The position numbers were made by a program, and so were the translations under genes. Under the pieces are notes generated by a model that worked only from the letters and a program-made list of their open reading frames with translations, was not told the origin of the DNA and ran no database searches. DNA of 64,000 nt from Peptococcaceae bacterium BRH_c8a (GTDB lineage: Bacteria; Bacillota; Desulfotomaculia; Desulfotomaculales; Desulfallaceae): positions 1-64,000 of the forward strand of contig LADP01000042.1 of assembly GCA_000961575.1 (NCBI GenBank). The letters are read 5' to 3'. Below, one piece after another: positions 44,662 through 52,770 of this stretch (positions are counted from its first letter, which is position 1; the number at the start of each line of letters is the position of its first letter).

Positions 44662-45903
44662 TTAAGTTTCCAGTTCCCTCACGCACACTAGTGTAACGTT
44701 GTCAATGAGTACGGCACTGGTGTTAACGGGTGCAGGTGCAGGCGCAGGCGGTTTAGGCGATACTGGTGGTACATGTGGGGGCGGTACCGGTGGTACATAG
44801 GGAGGCGGAATTGGTGGTACATGCGGAGGTGGTACGGGTGGTTTACATGGGGGTGGTATGCATTTTCTTGTCCCACCGCCTACAGCATTAAGGGGTTCAA
44901 AACTAAAGCGAACCAGTGCTTCCCTTGTTTCCTCAGGTGATACAGCATTTAAACAGTAGTTGGAGAACCTTTCGTCTGAAATTTGGCTGGCATTCCAACT
45001 ATTTGTTTCATTGACAAGAACATTACCAAATTCGTCAAGAAAAGAAAGTTCTGCTATGAGGCTATAAGATGTTACACCTCCATGTGTTTTCAGGTACCGG
45101 GGAATTTCTTGCGCATCAAAACATAGGCGGTACTGGCAGTTGGGTGAGACGTTAGGAAATTCCCGTTCAATAATTTGAAATAAAGCTGCCGGCTCGCTAG
45201 GTATAGCTCCCATCAGTGCGCTACCTTCCTGCAGAACGTTGCTGGCACCCCAGAATATGGGGTTGGTGTTGTTGCCCCAAAATTGAAAGCTGCTGTCCCT
45301 AATGATATTAACACCGCGTGGACAGGTTTCGTTTAGTTGCGGGCAAACCTGCACAAAAATTTGCCTTTCTTCTACCACTTTAACCTGGATAATCATAACC
45401 CCGGTTTGCTGAAGCCTGGAATTTCGCTGTAAATCCCAACGCATGTCGATTTTCTTTTGGTGCAGTTGTACAATGACGTCATCCTCGTTCACAACGGGCT
45501 GGGCTACAGCCAGGGTCACGTCCTCGGCAAAGGGTATATCTTCACCAACGTGCTTGACGTGGTCATTTTTATCTACATAATAAATTTGCTTATGCAGGGT
45601 GCCGCTAACCAGTAATTTTTTCACCACTGGTTGGCGGTGTTCGTTCCAGTGCCAGCCGAATCTTTCCCATCCTGCTTCTTCTATTACGCTAATCCACCGG
45701 TTTCCGTTTTCATGTACGAAAATTGGTCGGGCCTCAAATTCTTGCAATAGTGCGTCGATGTGGTCAATCTTTTGGGCCAATTCGGGAAGAGTAACGGTGT
45801 TGTCAACAATAATTTGCACTTCTTCTTCGGCTAGAACCACGGGTACCTTAATTTTTACACATAAAACATTATCAGGCTCATTGTAGTAATATTGAATTGG
45901 CAT
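44662..45903 (-). CDS. SPOCS (DUF3794) domain protein with a proline-rich insert
   Basis: 413 residues. The region around 90-125 (VVKKLLVSGTLHKQIYYVDKNDHVKHVGEDIPFAEDV) is the SPOCS/DUF3794 motif of spore-coat and SipL-like proteins. Residues about 200-330 look like a beta-sandwich (NIIRDSSFQFWGNNTNPIFWGASNVLQEG...). A proline-rich run of about 50 residues (units like PPPHVPPI, PPPYVPPV, PPPHVPPV) follows, and then a last strand VLIDNVTLVCVREL that looks like the end of the same sandwich. So the repeat seems to be inserted in a surface loop. No signal peptide. GAGGTTTTAGAGT lies before ATG at 45903. Likely a spore-surface or coat-associated protein. Confidence 0.75.
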   Translation of the reverse strand: MPIQYYYNEPDNVLCVKIKVPVVLAEEEVQIIVDNTVTLPELAQKIDHIDALLQEFEARPIFVHENGNRWISVIEEAGWERFGWHWNEHRQPVVKKLLVSGTLHKQIYYVDKNDHVKHVGEDIPFAEDVTLAVAQPVVNEDDVIVQLHQKKIDMRWDLQRNSRLQQTGVMIIQVKVVEERQIFVQVCPQLNETCPRGVNIIRDSSFQFWGNNTNPIFWGASNVLQEGSALMGAIPSEPAALFQIIEREFPNVSPNCQYRLCFDAQEIPRYLKTHGGVTSYSLIAELSFLDEFGNVLVNETNSWNASQISDERFSNYCLNAVSPEETREALVRFSFEPLNAVGGGTRKCIPPPCKPPVPPPHVPPIPPPYVPPVPPPHVPPVSPKPPAPAPAPVNTSAVLIDNVTLVCVRELET

Positions 45904-46200
45904 ACTCTAAAACCTCCTTATTTTAAAATTAACTCCCTTGCTCAGCAGGGGAGTTTATAAGCTTTTGAGCAATCTTTTATTTGCTTGAGTAAATCCCTGG
46001 GTAAAGAATGTCCTCCTCTCAAAAAGACGCTTTAGTCCAATATATGCTTTAACACAAAAATAGTTAATGACCACTGACAAGTAGTGATATTGATACGGGG
46101 ATTCTTAATGGTGCATTGAGTGATTTGCGAAGTAATATGAAGGTAGTTAACCTTTTAATAACGAATTTAGAGTAAGAGTTAAGAGTACGGAGGTGAGGAA

Positions 46201-46419
46201 TTGAAATCCCAGGAGCTTGGCAGCCTGCTAATTACAATATTTGATGGGTACTCGTTGAAGGAAGTGGTGGCCTACGGCAGGGACGACAGTTTTAACAAAT
46301 TGCTAAAGGAAAAACTAGGTGAAGATAAGTATACGGAACTGGATCGGTTGGAGCCGCTAATCTGGTTGGATGCGTTGCGTTCCCTCTACTTTCATTACCT
46401 CAACAAGCAAAAAAGCTAA
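46201..46419 (+). CDS. Small hypothetical protein, 72 residues
   Basis: Not recognised. A helical, charged protein (SLLITIFDGYSLKEVVAYGRDDSFNKLLKEKLGEDKYTELDRLEPLIWLDALRSLYFHYL). The TTG start at 46201 has a very good GGAGGTGAGGAA ribosome site, and a terminator follows directly, so it is probably a real single-gene unit. The 297-base gap upstream contains AT-rich sequence with no clear promoter. Confidence 0.65.
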   Translation: MKSQELGSLLITIFDGYSLKEVVAYGRDDSFNKLLKEKLGEDKYTELDRLEPLIWLDALRSLYFHYLNKQKS

Positions 46420-46429
46420 AAAGAGAAAA

Positions 46430-46456
46430 AAGCCGCCCCTATTGGGACGGCCTTTT
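46430..46456. terminator. Terminator between two small convergent genes
   Basis: AGCCGCCCC-TATT-GGGACGGCCTTTTT, with A-rich sequence on the other side so it could serve both strands. Confidence 0.75.
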
Positions 46457-46474
46457 TAAGGTTGGAATCAGCGG

Positions 46475-46753
46475 TCAACTGGGGTCGACTTCATCATAAG
46501 ACAGGGAAGTCACTCGAGTGAAATTTTTTTTGGCTTTATCTTTTTTACTGGCGTCATCTTTTAAGAAAACGTCATCTCCTGCTGCTGCCGTGGGTTCAAG
46601 GTCGTCCATCCCCGTAGTTATTTCACCAATCCGGTCTTTAAGCATTTCCCCAAGGCTCATCCCTGCTTCCGGTCGGTCATCTGGTGGCGGAGGTATTTTC
46701 CCAAGCCTGGGTAGCGGTTGCGGGGACTCTTCATGATTATTAGCGCTGGACAT
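46475..46753 (-). CDS. Small hypothetical protein, 92 residues, acidic and low complexity
   Basis: Not recognised. Probably disordered: Pro-rich (PQPLPRLGKIPPPPDDRPE), then a short helix (MSLGEMLKDRIGEI) and a charged tail (FLKDDASKKDKAKKNF). ATG at 46753 has AGGTG six bases upstream; GTG at 46762 is possible. It converges with the 72-residue gene. Confidence 0.55.
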   Translation of the reverse strand: MSSANNHEESPQPLPRLGKIPPPPDDRPEAGMSLGEMLKDRIGEITTGMDDLEPTAAAGDDVFLKDDASKKDKAKKNFTRVTSLSYDEVDPS

Positions 46754-46860
46754 TATAATCACCTACTGTTTGTCAATGTGTTTATATTATGCGCTGACAA
46801 AAGAGCAGTTATGCGATGTAATATCGCGCGCGCAAGTTAGTTGGCGTCCCAGGGATTTTT

Positions 46861-47607
46861 TTAAGCCTCGTCTGCTTTAACGCGCTTAAAAAATTTCTTC
46901 AGATCATCTGGTTTACCGGGACTTTTTTGAATTGGTGTTCTTAATAAGTGGGGATAGTCAGGCACCTCGCAAGCGTAAATTCGGAAATCTTCGGCGAACC
47001 ATTCCTCTATTAGAAGGTCCTTGTTCATGCCGGGATCTTTCAAATCATTATGGTATTCCATTGTTTTTTTTCCGTTTACTAAAGCCCGGTATTCCGTCTT
47101 ATCTTGGTCTGTAAGAATATAATACCAAACCCAGTGGCCTAATTCGTGGCTAAAGCCGTACTGGATGGTTTCTTCACCCACACTGGCAATGTCCCATGTT
47201 AATACAATAGCGTTGTACTCTATATCAAACCATGCCAATGTATTTACTGAACGCCCCTGTTTAACTATTGTTATGGGTGTTATTTTGATTTTGGGGATGA
47301 TGGGTTTACCGTTGCGGTAAGCAGGGAAAGGCTTTAGTCTGGGTGAAATAGTATCTAATGTGTGCTGCATATTTTCCAGCGCTTTGGCCTTGTCTTTGTT
47401 TTTAATCTGCACCGGTTTAACAACCCAGGTGCCCTGGTTGGTAAATACATAGGGGAGTACTTTGGGTTGTAATTGGTTGAGGGAGAATGTTGAAATGTTT
47501 TCCGATTCTGTGGAGGAAGCAGAGGTATTTTCGGACTTTTCGCAAGCGGTTACTAAGACGGATATAATCAGTAATATTAAAGCTAAAACTATTTTTCCGG
47601 GCATCAT
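46861..47607 (-). CDS. Lipoprotein with a HExxH zinc-metallopeptidase motif
   Basis: 248 residues. A lipoprotein signal (MMPGKIVLALILLIISVLVTAC) ends at C22 and is followed by a Ser/Glu-rich linker. HELGHWVWYYIL (about residues 155-166) is a gluzincin-type HExxH motif. A downstream EEWFAEDFRIYA could supply the third ligand. It should sit outside the membrane as a peptidase or a structural relative. ATG at 47607 follows GGGGTGAAATCC; an upstream in-frame ATG at 47676 adds residues that do not fit a signal peptide. Family not recognised; no obvious partner next door. Confidence 0.7.
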   Translation of the reverse strand: MMPGKIVLALILLIISVLVTACEKSENTSASSTESENISTFSLNQLQPKVLPYVFTNQGTWVVKPVQIKNKDKAKALENMQHTLDTISPRLKPFPAYRNGKPIIPKIKITPITIVKQGRSVNTLAWFDIEYNAIVLTWDIASVGEETIQYGFSHELGHWVWYYILTDQDKTEYRALVNGKKTMEYHNDLKDPGMNKDLLIEEWFAEDFRIYACEVPDYPHLLRTPIQKSPGKPDDLKKFFKRVKADEA

Positions 47608-47794
47608 GGATTTCACCCCATTAGCACCGCTTTTATGCAGGCTTAAAAGAGAAAACATAAGCAATGCTCTTGACACTATTATATTGGATTTGAGAAAAAT
47701 TTACAACAACGAGTGAAACCGCCGCCGGTGCTTAACCGCGTATATTTGGTTCTTATTCAGGCCAAGTTAATTTTAGCACAGGGGGGGTGATTAA

Positions 47795-47983
47795 ATGGTT
47801 AATACCAGCGATAAAGCGGAATTGCAAAACTGCATCGCAAATACCCAGGAAATTATTCGGCAGATAGAATCTAGGGCCAACCGGCTTGTTGGGCAGGCTG
47901 AAAAAGAAGAGTTGCATAAACTTACCGGTCAGGCGGATATATTGCTGCAGGAGGCAAACGAAAGGTGTAATAAACTTTTTTAA
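47795..47983 (+). CDS. Small helical protein, 62 residues
   Basis: Not recognised. Two amphipathic helices (AELQNCIANTQEIIRQIESRANRLVG and EKEELHKLTGQADILLQEANERCNKLF) that could form a coiled-coil hairpin. GGGGGGGTGATTAA in front of ATG makes translation credible. Similar tiny proteins are common among sporulation genes of clostridia. Confidence 0.6.
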   Translation: MVNTSDKAELQNCIANTQEIIRQIESRANRLVGQAEKEELHKLTGQADILLQEANERCNKLF

Positions 47984-48042
47984 ATACCAGCAAGGGCCGC
48001 AATAGCGGCCCTTAATTACGACTTCTTTTCTGTAACAGGTTT

Positions 48043-48435
48043 TTAAATTTGACCACCGTGTGCGGTGATAACGTTTTCAGCCTGGTCGGCTTTTTCTTCA
48101 CTGGTTACCAGGGTAAGCAGAAAAGCCCTCCCGCCGGCCACACCGTAATCCTTATCGCCAATGCCGCTAGCGGACGGATCCGCGGCCAGTAATACCCGTT
48201 CGGATTCGTTTCGGTTTTCAGCGTTACTGTCCGAATAAATAGTGGGCCCGCTTATAGTTACAGCACGATTAATGGGATTATTATAGTGGGCGTCTAAATT
48301 CACGCCATATCGGGATATGCGATCTACTTGCACCGTTCCGAGCTTAGCTTTTTTTAATTCCTCCGCAGCCTGCTCCGCTGCTTTGGAGGTTGGGAAATAA
48401 GCTAAAAATGATTTTTCACCGGGTTCTAGCTGCAC
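48043..48435 (-). CDS. Hypothetical protein, 130 residues
   Basis: Not recognised. The start is probably GTG at 48435, which has GAGGTG six bases upstream; the longer in-frame reading from 48546 has none and would overlap the small gene above. An alpha/beta start (FLAYFPTSKAAEQAAEELKKAKLGTVQVDRIS) and a C-terminal VTSEEKADQAENVITAHGGQI resemble proteins of the general-stress YflT-like or heat-induced type, in which a short helix-strand unit is repeated. That resemblance is weak. It lies downstream of the 52-residue membrane protein. Confidence 0.6.
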   Translation of the reverse strand: MQLEPGEKSFLAYFPTSKAAEQAAEELKKAKLGTVQVDRISRYGVNLDAHYNNPINRAVTISGPTIYSDSNAENRNESERVLLAADPSASGIGDKDYGVAGGRAFLLTLVTSEEKADQAENVITAHGGQI

Positions 48436-48542
48436 GTTAACACCTCGCTTTAGCCACTTTACAACAACATATTTGCAGTTACGGATGAATCGCTTACCTC
48501 CAGGTATGAAGACGCGCAGAGGGATGTTAACATTAAGGGCGT

Positions 48543-48701
48543 TCAAGGTTCTGTGTTTCTATCACCGGAGCCGGCTTTCAAAGCGTTTCTTACTCCTGAA
48601 AATACTGCCCAGTAAATGATTAACCCTAGGACAGCGACGGACAGTAGCATCATAACCAGTCCCCACAGGCCGAAGCCTCCATAACCGAACATCATGGGCA
48701 T
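48543..48701 (-). CDS. Short single-span membrane protein, 52 residues
   Basis: ATG at 48701 follows GAAGGGTGGTATT. Gly/aromatic N-terminus (MPMMFGYGGFGLWGL), a single membrane segment (VMMLLSVAVLGLIIYWAVF) and a basic tail (RNALKAG). Such peptides (MMFGYGGFG plus one helix) are frequent in Firmicutes beside electron-transfer or envelope genes; no function is known. Confidence 0.6.
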   Translation of the reverse strand: MPMMFGYGGFGLWGLVMMLLSVAVLGLIIYWAVFSGVRNALKAGSGDRNTEP

Positions 48702-48855
48702 AATACCACCCTTCCTGTTTTAAGTGAACAATCGTAATTTGAAATTGTGACGTGTATATTTTGCGCAGACAGGTTTTAATTATGCTAAAACAGCTTTTAC
48801 GTGGATGAATATAAATTGACACATCCGGGCTGGTGGGATTGAACTATAAGTCTGG

Positions 48856-49644
48856 TCATGGTTTTTTGAATATTAACAAGAACTCATGTATTTTATTAAG
48901 CCGAAAAACACTGGGGTATCCCAGCGGCCTCAGGTTGTTGTATTCGTGCCGGCGATCCCAGATAATGATATCGTCAAATATAAAGCCGATTTTTTGCATC
49001 CTTTGGGCCAGGTCGCTGTGCAGCGGGTAAAACATACTCTTTTTTCTAATATCCATGACATTGACAATGCAGTATCGGCTGCTCTTTAAAACCTGAAAAA
49101 CGTTGCAAAAGACCTGTTCCAAGGCTTCTAGAAACCGTTCGTAATCGTTGATCCGGCCCAAGTTCTCGGGTTGATTCCCGTAGTCCCGTTTTTGTTTGCC
49201 ATCAGCAGTACGTTTTTGAGACAAGATATCCCAGTATGGTGGTGACGTTACGCAACAATCAATTGAATTTGGTTCAATAATTGTGATTAAATTTCGGGCA
49301 TCGGCTTGATGTATTTCGTACCCGTTTTCTTGTTGCCGGGTAGACTGCTCCAAGCGCGCTCGGGTCAGTTGAATATATTCGTCAACCAATTCGAAACCAA
49401 TGCCATACTTACCGAGTTCCCTGGCAGCCATAAGTGCAGAGCCGCTGCCCGCAAATGGGTCTAGAACACGTTTATCACTCTCGGTGGTAAAACACATCAG
49501 TAACCGGGTAACAAGCATTTGAGGGAACATTGCCGGATGTTTCAACCGAGTTTCGTCCCTGCTTTTCCTAATGTCGTTCCAAACGCTTATGGAATATCTG
49601 GACCAGGCAGTGCCATCAAGTTCATTGGCCCTTTTTTTAACCAT
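48856..49644 (-). CDS. Orphan DNA methyltransferase (N4-cytosine/N6-adenine type)
   Basis: 262 residues. The SAM-binding motif is DPFAGSGSALMAARELG (about 62-78) and the catalytic motif TSPPYWD is at about 133-139. TSPPYW is the form usual for N4-cytosine enzymes. SAM motif before catalytic motif is the order of PF01555-type enzymes with the target-recognition part at the end. ATG at 49644 has AGGAG ten bases upstream; the longer ATG at 49662 has none. No restriction endonuclease is adjacent, so it is an orphan regulator or housekeeping enzyme, or the remains of a system. It is divergent from the SigH-like gene. Confidence 0.85.
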   Translation of the reverse strand: MVKKRANELDGTAWSRYSISVWNDIRKSRDETRLKHPAMFPQMLVTRLLMCFTTESDKRVLDPFAGSGSALMAARELGKYGIGFELVDEYIQLTRARLEQSTRQQENGYEIHQADARNLITIIEPNSIDCCVTSPPYWDILSQKRTADGKQKRDYGNQPENLGRINDYERFLEALEQVFCNVFQVLKSSRYCIVNVMDIRKKSMFYPLHSDLAQRMQKIGFIFDDIIIWDRRHEYNNLRPLGYPSVFRLNKIHEFLLIFKKP

Positions 49645-49817
49645 AAAGATTGTGCTCCTCATATAGGATTGATACTAGTTAATTATATCATAAATGTAAT
49701 TAAATGGTATATATGATTTTGTCTATAGAAGGATATTGGGTATTTCACCTAGAATTAGATTTTGGATTGTTTAAATGGTCTTTTTGATTGATATTGACAA
49801 CAAGGGGAGAGTTTCGG

Positions 49818-50486
49818 GTGAAATTCCTTCATCATCAGGCGGCAGTGCTGGAGAACAAATATCCTGCAGGATTAAACGAGCTTACCGATGAACAATTGGT
49901 GGCACTGGGCCAAAAAGGCAATTCTGATTCGGTACTGATTCTATTTTACCGGTATAAGTTGCTAATTAATGCTTTAGGCAGGAAATACTATATTATCGGG
50001 GCCGATAAAGAAGACCTGATTCAGGAAGCTATGTTGGGGTTTTACAAGGCCATCAGGGACTTTGACCCGACCCAAAAGCTATCGTTTAAAAATTTTTCAG
50101 TTTTATGTGTTAAAAGGCAAATTATCACAGCTATCAAAACGGCCACCCGACAAAAGCATATACCATTAAATTCATTTACTTCTTTAGATATGGATATTAA
50201 TGAGCAGCCCGGAAGGAATTTGTTTCAGGTCATTAAGAACAGCGAAAGTATGGATCCGGAACGCCAGGTAATCCTGAATGAAGCTTTAAATCAGGTTAAA
50301 TCAACATTACAATTAATTTTGAGCCCATTAGAAATGCATTCCCTGGTCTTGTATTTGCGTGGTTATACATACATGCAAATTGCAGATGAAATTGGTGTAC
50401 CGAACAAAACCATCACTAATTCCATGTACCGGGTGCAGAAAAAACTAAAAAAAATATCACCTAGCTTTTTGGATATTTTAAATTAA
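49818..50486 (+). CDS. SigH-like sigma-70 family factor
   Basis: 222 residues, region organisation of sigma-H (Spo0H): region 2 with YYIIGADKEDLIQEAMLGFYKAIRDFD and the SigH-specific VKRQIITAIKTATRQKHIPLNS stretch, then a C-terminal region 4 HTH (YTYMQIADEIGVPNKTITNSMYRVQKKL, about 183-210). GTG at 49818 is chosen for its AAGGGGAGAG. The genomic place is wrong for the canonical sigH (beside rlmB/nusG), so this may be a paralogue, with a less conserved middle (SLDMDINEQPGRNLF). A 103-residue partner follows after 18 bases. It may direct early sporulation or a stress regulon. Confidence 0.85.
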   Translation: MKFLHHQAAVLENKYPAGLNELTDEQLVALGQKGNSDSVLILFYRYKLLINALGRKYYIIGADKEDLIQEAMLGFYKAIRDFDPTQKLSFKNFSVLCVKRQIITAIKTATRQKHIPLNSFTSLDMDINEQPGRNLFQVIKNSESMDPERQVILNEALNQVKSTLQLILSPLEMHSLVLYLRGYTYMQIADEIGVPNKTITNSMYRVQKKLKKISPSFLDILN

Positions 50487-50504
50487 ATTAGAGGGGGTTT
50501 TAAT

Positions 50505-50816
50505 TTGGAAGAAAGGGATCTATTTGAAGCAGTCCGGCAAGTTCCCGTATATGTGGTCGATGCGCTTGACGCGCTAAAAGATAAAATTGAAACTTGCACT
50601 TGTTGTGCGGAGCAAACGGATGAAAACCCGTATATCAAGGCTTATAGACACGGTATGTTAACCGATCCGGTATTTCTTGGGCAATTTATGATGATGCTTT
50701 TTGAATATAATGATTTGGCATACCAGTACCTAATTCAGGAAGACGGTCAGGAAGTTGATTTCGATAAATTACAGTACGCTATAGTTGCGTTGGATATGAA
50801 ACTGAAGGGCGCTTAA
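50505..50816 (+). CDS. Hypothetical protein downstream of the SigH-like factor, 103 residues
   Basis: Not recognised. Helical, acidic, with a CTCC cluster (about residues 31-34) and CAEQ immediately after. TTG at 50505 has GAGGGGG. Eighteen bases behind the sigma gene and before a terminator, so co-expressed; it could be an anti-sigma or adaptor protein, but nothing in the sequence proves this. Confidence 0.65.
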   Translation: MEERDLFEAVRQVPVYVVDALDALKDKIETCTCCAEQTDENPYIKAYRHGMLTDPVFLGQFMMMLFEYNDLAYQYLIQEDGQEVDFDKLQYAIVALDMKLKGA

Positions 50817-50846
50817 TTGCGTAATTTGCTTAATCGAAGGTTGCAT

Positions 50847-50880
50847 AAACCACCCGTAGCAAGCAACGGGTGGTTTATTT
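50847..50880 (+). terminator. Terminator after the sigma-factor pair
   Basis: AAACCACCCGT and ACGGGTGGTTT then ATTTTGTT. Confidence 0.85.
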
Positions 50881-51031
50881 TGTTCATTTGGAATAAACAT
50901 TGATGGGTTTCAAAAACTTTGCATGATATTAACCGCGGCAAAATAAGTTTAAACATAGACTTAGTCTGGTTTAAGTTTGTTAAATTAGAATTAACCAACA
51001 ATTAACCCTTATTGCTAGGGGGGATTATCAG

Positions 51032-51481
51032 TTGTTGTCGCCGAGTCTTGAAGATTACCTGGAGGAGATTTACCGTTTTTCTCTGCATAACGATGTTGTC
51101 CGGGTAAGCGATATTGCCACATGCCTGGATGTAACCATGCCATCGGTAAATAATGCCATTCGCAAGCTAAGTAATGAAAATTACTTGGTATATAAAAAGT
51201 ACAGAGAACTGGTGTTGACTAAAAAGGGACGCAAGCTAGGCAAGTTTCTGGTGGAAAGAAACAGTATACTGCAAAAGTTTCTAAGGGTTATTGACTCTGA
51301 TTGCGATATCAAAGCCGAAGTTGAAGCAATGGAGCATTATTTAACTTTGCCCACCATCAGGGCTATAGAAAGTCTGGTCGATTTTTTTAAAAACAACCAG
51401 GAATGTCGCTTAGAATTTCTTAAACACTGTGACCAAAGAAAGGAAAAAGGCCTGGGTTTAATTGACGGGTATAAAGACTAA
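51032..51481 (+). CDS. DtxR/MntR family metal-dependent regulator
   Basis: 149 residues. An N-terminal winged HTH (SLEDYLEEIYRFSLHNDVVRVSDIATCLDVTMPSVNNAIRKLS) and the dimer/metal domain (DCDIKAEVEAMEHYLT, about 90-105, in place of the usual C..EAE..EH). There is no SH3-like third domain, as in MntR. TTG at 51032 follows AGGGGGGATTATCA. Located just before feoAB, it is the likely iron (or manganese) repressor of that operon. I could not identify a clear operator. Confidence 0.88.
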   Translation: MLSPSLEDYLEEIYRFSLHNDVVRVSDIATCLDVTMPSVNNAIRKLSNENYLVYKKYRELVLTKKGRKLGKFLVERNSILQKFLRVIDSDCDIKAEVEAMEHYLTLPTIRAIESLVDFFKNNQECRLEFLKHCDQRKEKGLGLIDGYKD

Positions 51482-51540
51482 GATTCACGTATTTGGTAAA
51501 CCAGGTTTTTATAATCGTTCCGAAAATAATAAAAAATTGC

Positions 51541-51569
51541 AAGGCCTGGCCGTAGCCGGGTCTTTTTGT
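51541..51569 (+). terminator. Terminator after the DtxR-family gene
   Basis: GGCCTGGC-CGTA-GCCGGGTC (G-U pairs allowed), then TTTTTG. Confidence 0.6.
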
Positions 51570-51722
51570 TTATTCAAAGCAGGCATAAAGTTAGCAAACA
51601 TTGCATCATGAACAGGCTGGTTATGCCTTGTAACACAAAAAGCTGCTTAAACATATATTTTTATATATAATGTTAGCTTCATTTAACAAACTAAAGCACA
51701 TTAAAGTTTAGGGGGCCGAAAA

Positions 51723-51962
51723 ATGAATAAGAGTACGCCGCTAAACCGCCTGGGCAATGGTTGCTGTGCTCTGGTTACAGAGCTAAACGCCCAAGGTCTA
51801 ACCAGAAGACGGTTGCTTGACCTTGGTCTTGTGCCCGGAACTAAAGTGGAAGTTATACGCAGGAGTCCGTTGGGCGACCCCATTGCTTTTAATATTAGGG
51901 GGGCCATTATTGCTTTTAGAAAGGAAGAAGCTGAGAAGGTGCTTGTGGTTCAGGTTTCTTAA
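51723..51962 (+). CDS. feoA: FeoA ferrous-iron transport accessory protein
   Basis: 79-residue SH3-like FeoA. TPLNRLGNGCCALVTELNAQGLTRRRLLDLGLVPGTKVEVIRRSPLGDPIAFNIRGAIIAFRKEEAEKVLV is standard for the family, with LDLGLVPG the core. A TATAAT-like -10 lies in the AT-rich sequence at about 51665. First gene of a three-gene iron operon. Confidence 0.95.
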   Translation: MNKSTPLNRLGNGCCALVTELNAQGLTRRRLLDLGLVPGTKVEVIRRSPLGDPIAFNIRGAIIAFRKEEAEKVLVVQVS

Positions 51963-51990
51963 TTATAGGCACTTCCAAAGGAGGAGCGGA

Positions 51991-52770
51991 ATGGGACTCA
52001 CTTACCAATCGACCGGAAGGTCAACCACCAGAGAAATATTTAATGTTCCAAATGCCGGGAGCGAATTGGTGATTGCGCTGGCCGGGAACCCAAACACAGG
52101 AAAAAGTACTGTATTTAATGCACTAACAGGGCTGCGGCAGCATACCGGAAACTGGCCCGGTAAAACGGTGCTGCGTGCTGAAGGAAGTTTTATTCATGGT
52201 GGCCGCAGGTATACTTTAATAGATTTGCCCGGTACTTATTCACTGCATGCCAATTCCGTTGAAGAGGAGGTGGCCAGGGATTTCCTGTGTTTTGCAAATC
52301 CGGACGCTACGGTTGTGGTAGCCGACGGAACTTGTTTGGAGCGCAATCTAAACCTGGCTCTTCAGGTAATGGAAATTACCGACAATGTTATTGTATGTGT
52401 TAACCTTATTGATGAAGCCAGGCGCAAAAAAATGCACATAAATATCCAAAAGCTAAGTAAAGCACTGGGTGTTCCTGTTGTACCCACGGCGGCCCGCAGT
52501 GGGGAGGGGTTGTCTGAATTAATGGATACCATCAGTGATGTAGCTTTGGGGCGAGTAATGCCCAAACCAGTGCTGGTGCGCTATTCGGATGAAATGGAAA
52601 AAGCGATTGCCCAAATGGAGCCCAAAGTGCGAGAAATAATTGGTACCCATATAAACACTCGCTGGGTTGCCTTGCGCCTAATAGATGGTGATACGAAACT
52701 CGTGCAGGCTATGGAGCGATATTACAAAGAACAGAATCCAAAACAGGCGGACCTGGAGGTGCTGGCGTGA
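51991..52770 (+). CDS. feoB: FeoB N-terminal GTPase, as a separate protein
   Basis: 259 residues: the GTP-binding part of FeoB. G1 GNPNTGKST (about 31-39), the switch I NWPGKTV, G3 DLPGTYSL, G4 VNLIDEA, then the helical GDI-like domain to the end. In most bacteria this is joined to the transmembrane part. Here a TGA ends it at 52768-52770, and the membrane part starts with GTG at 52767, overlapping by four bases. ATG at 51991 follows AAAGGAGGAGCGGA, so the frame is intact and the split is natural-looking. A longer in-frame opening overlaps feoA and is not used. Confidence 0.9.
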   Translation: MGLTYQSTGRSTTREIFNVPNAGSELVIALAGNPNTGKSTVFNALTGLRQHTGNWPGKTVLRAEGSFIHGGRRYTLIDLPGTYSLHANSVEEEVARDFLCFANPDATVVVADGTCLERNLNLALQVMEITDNVIVCVNLIDEARRKKMHINIQKLSKALGVPVVPTAARSGEGLSELMDTISDVALGRVMPKPVLVRYSDEMEKAIAQMEPKVREIIGTHINTRWVALRLIDGDTKLVQAMERYYKEQNPKQADLEVLA

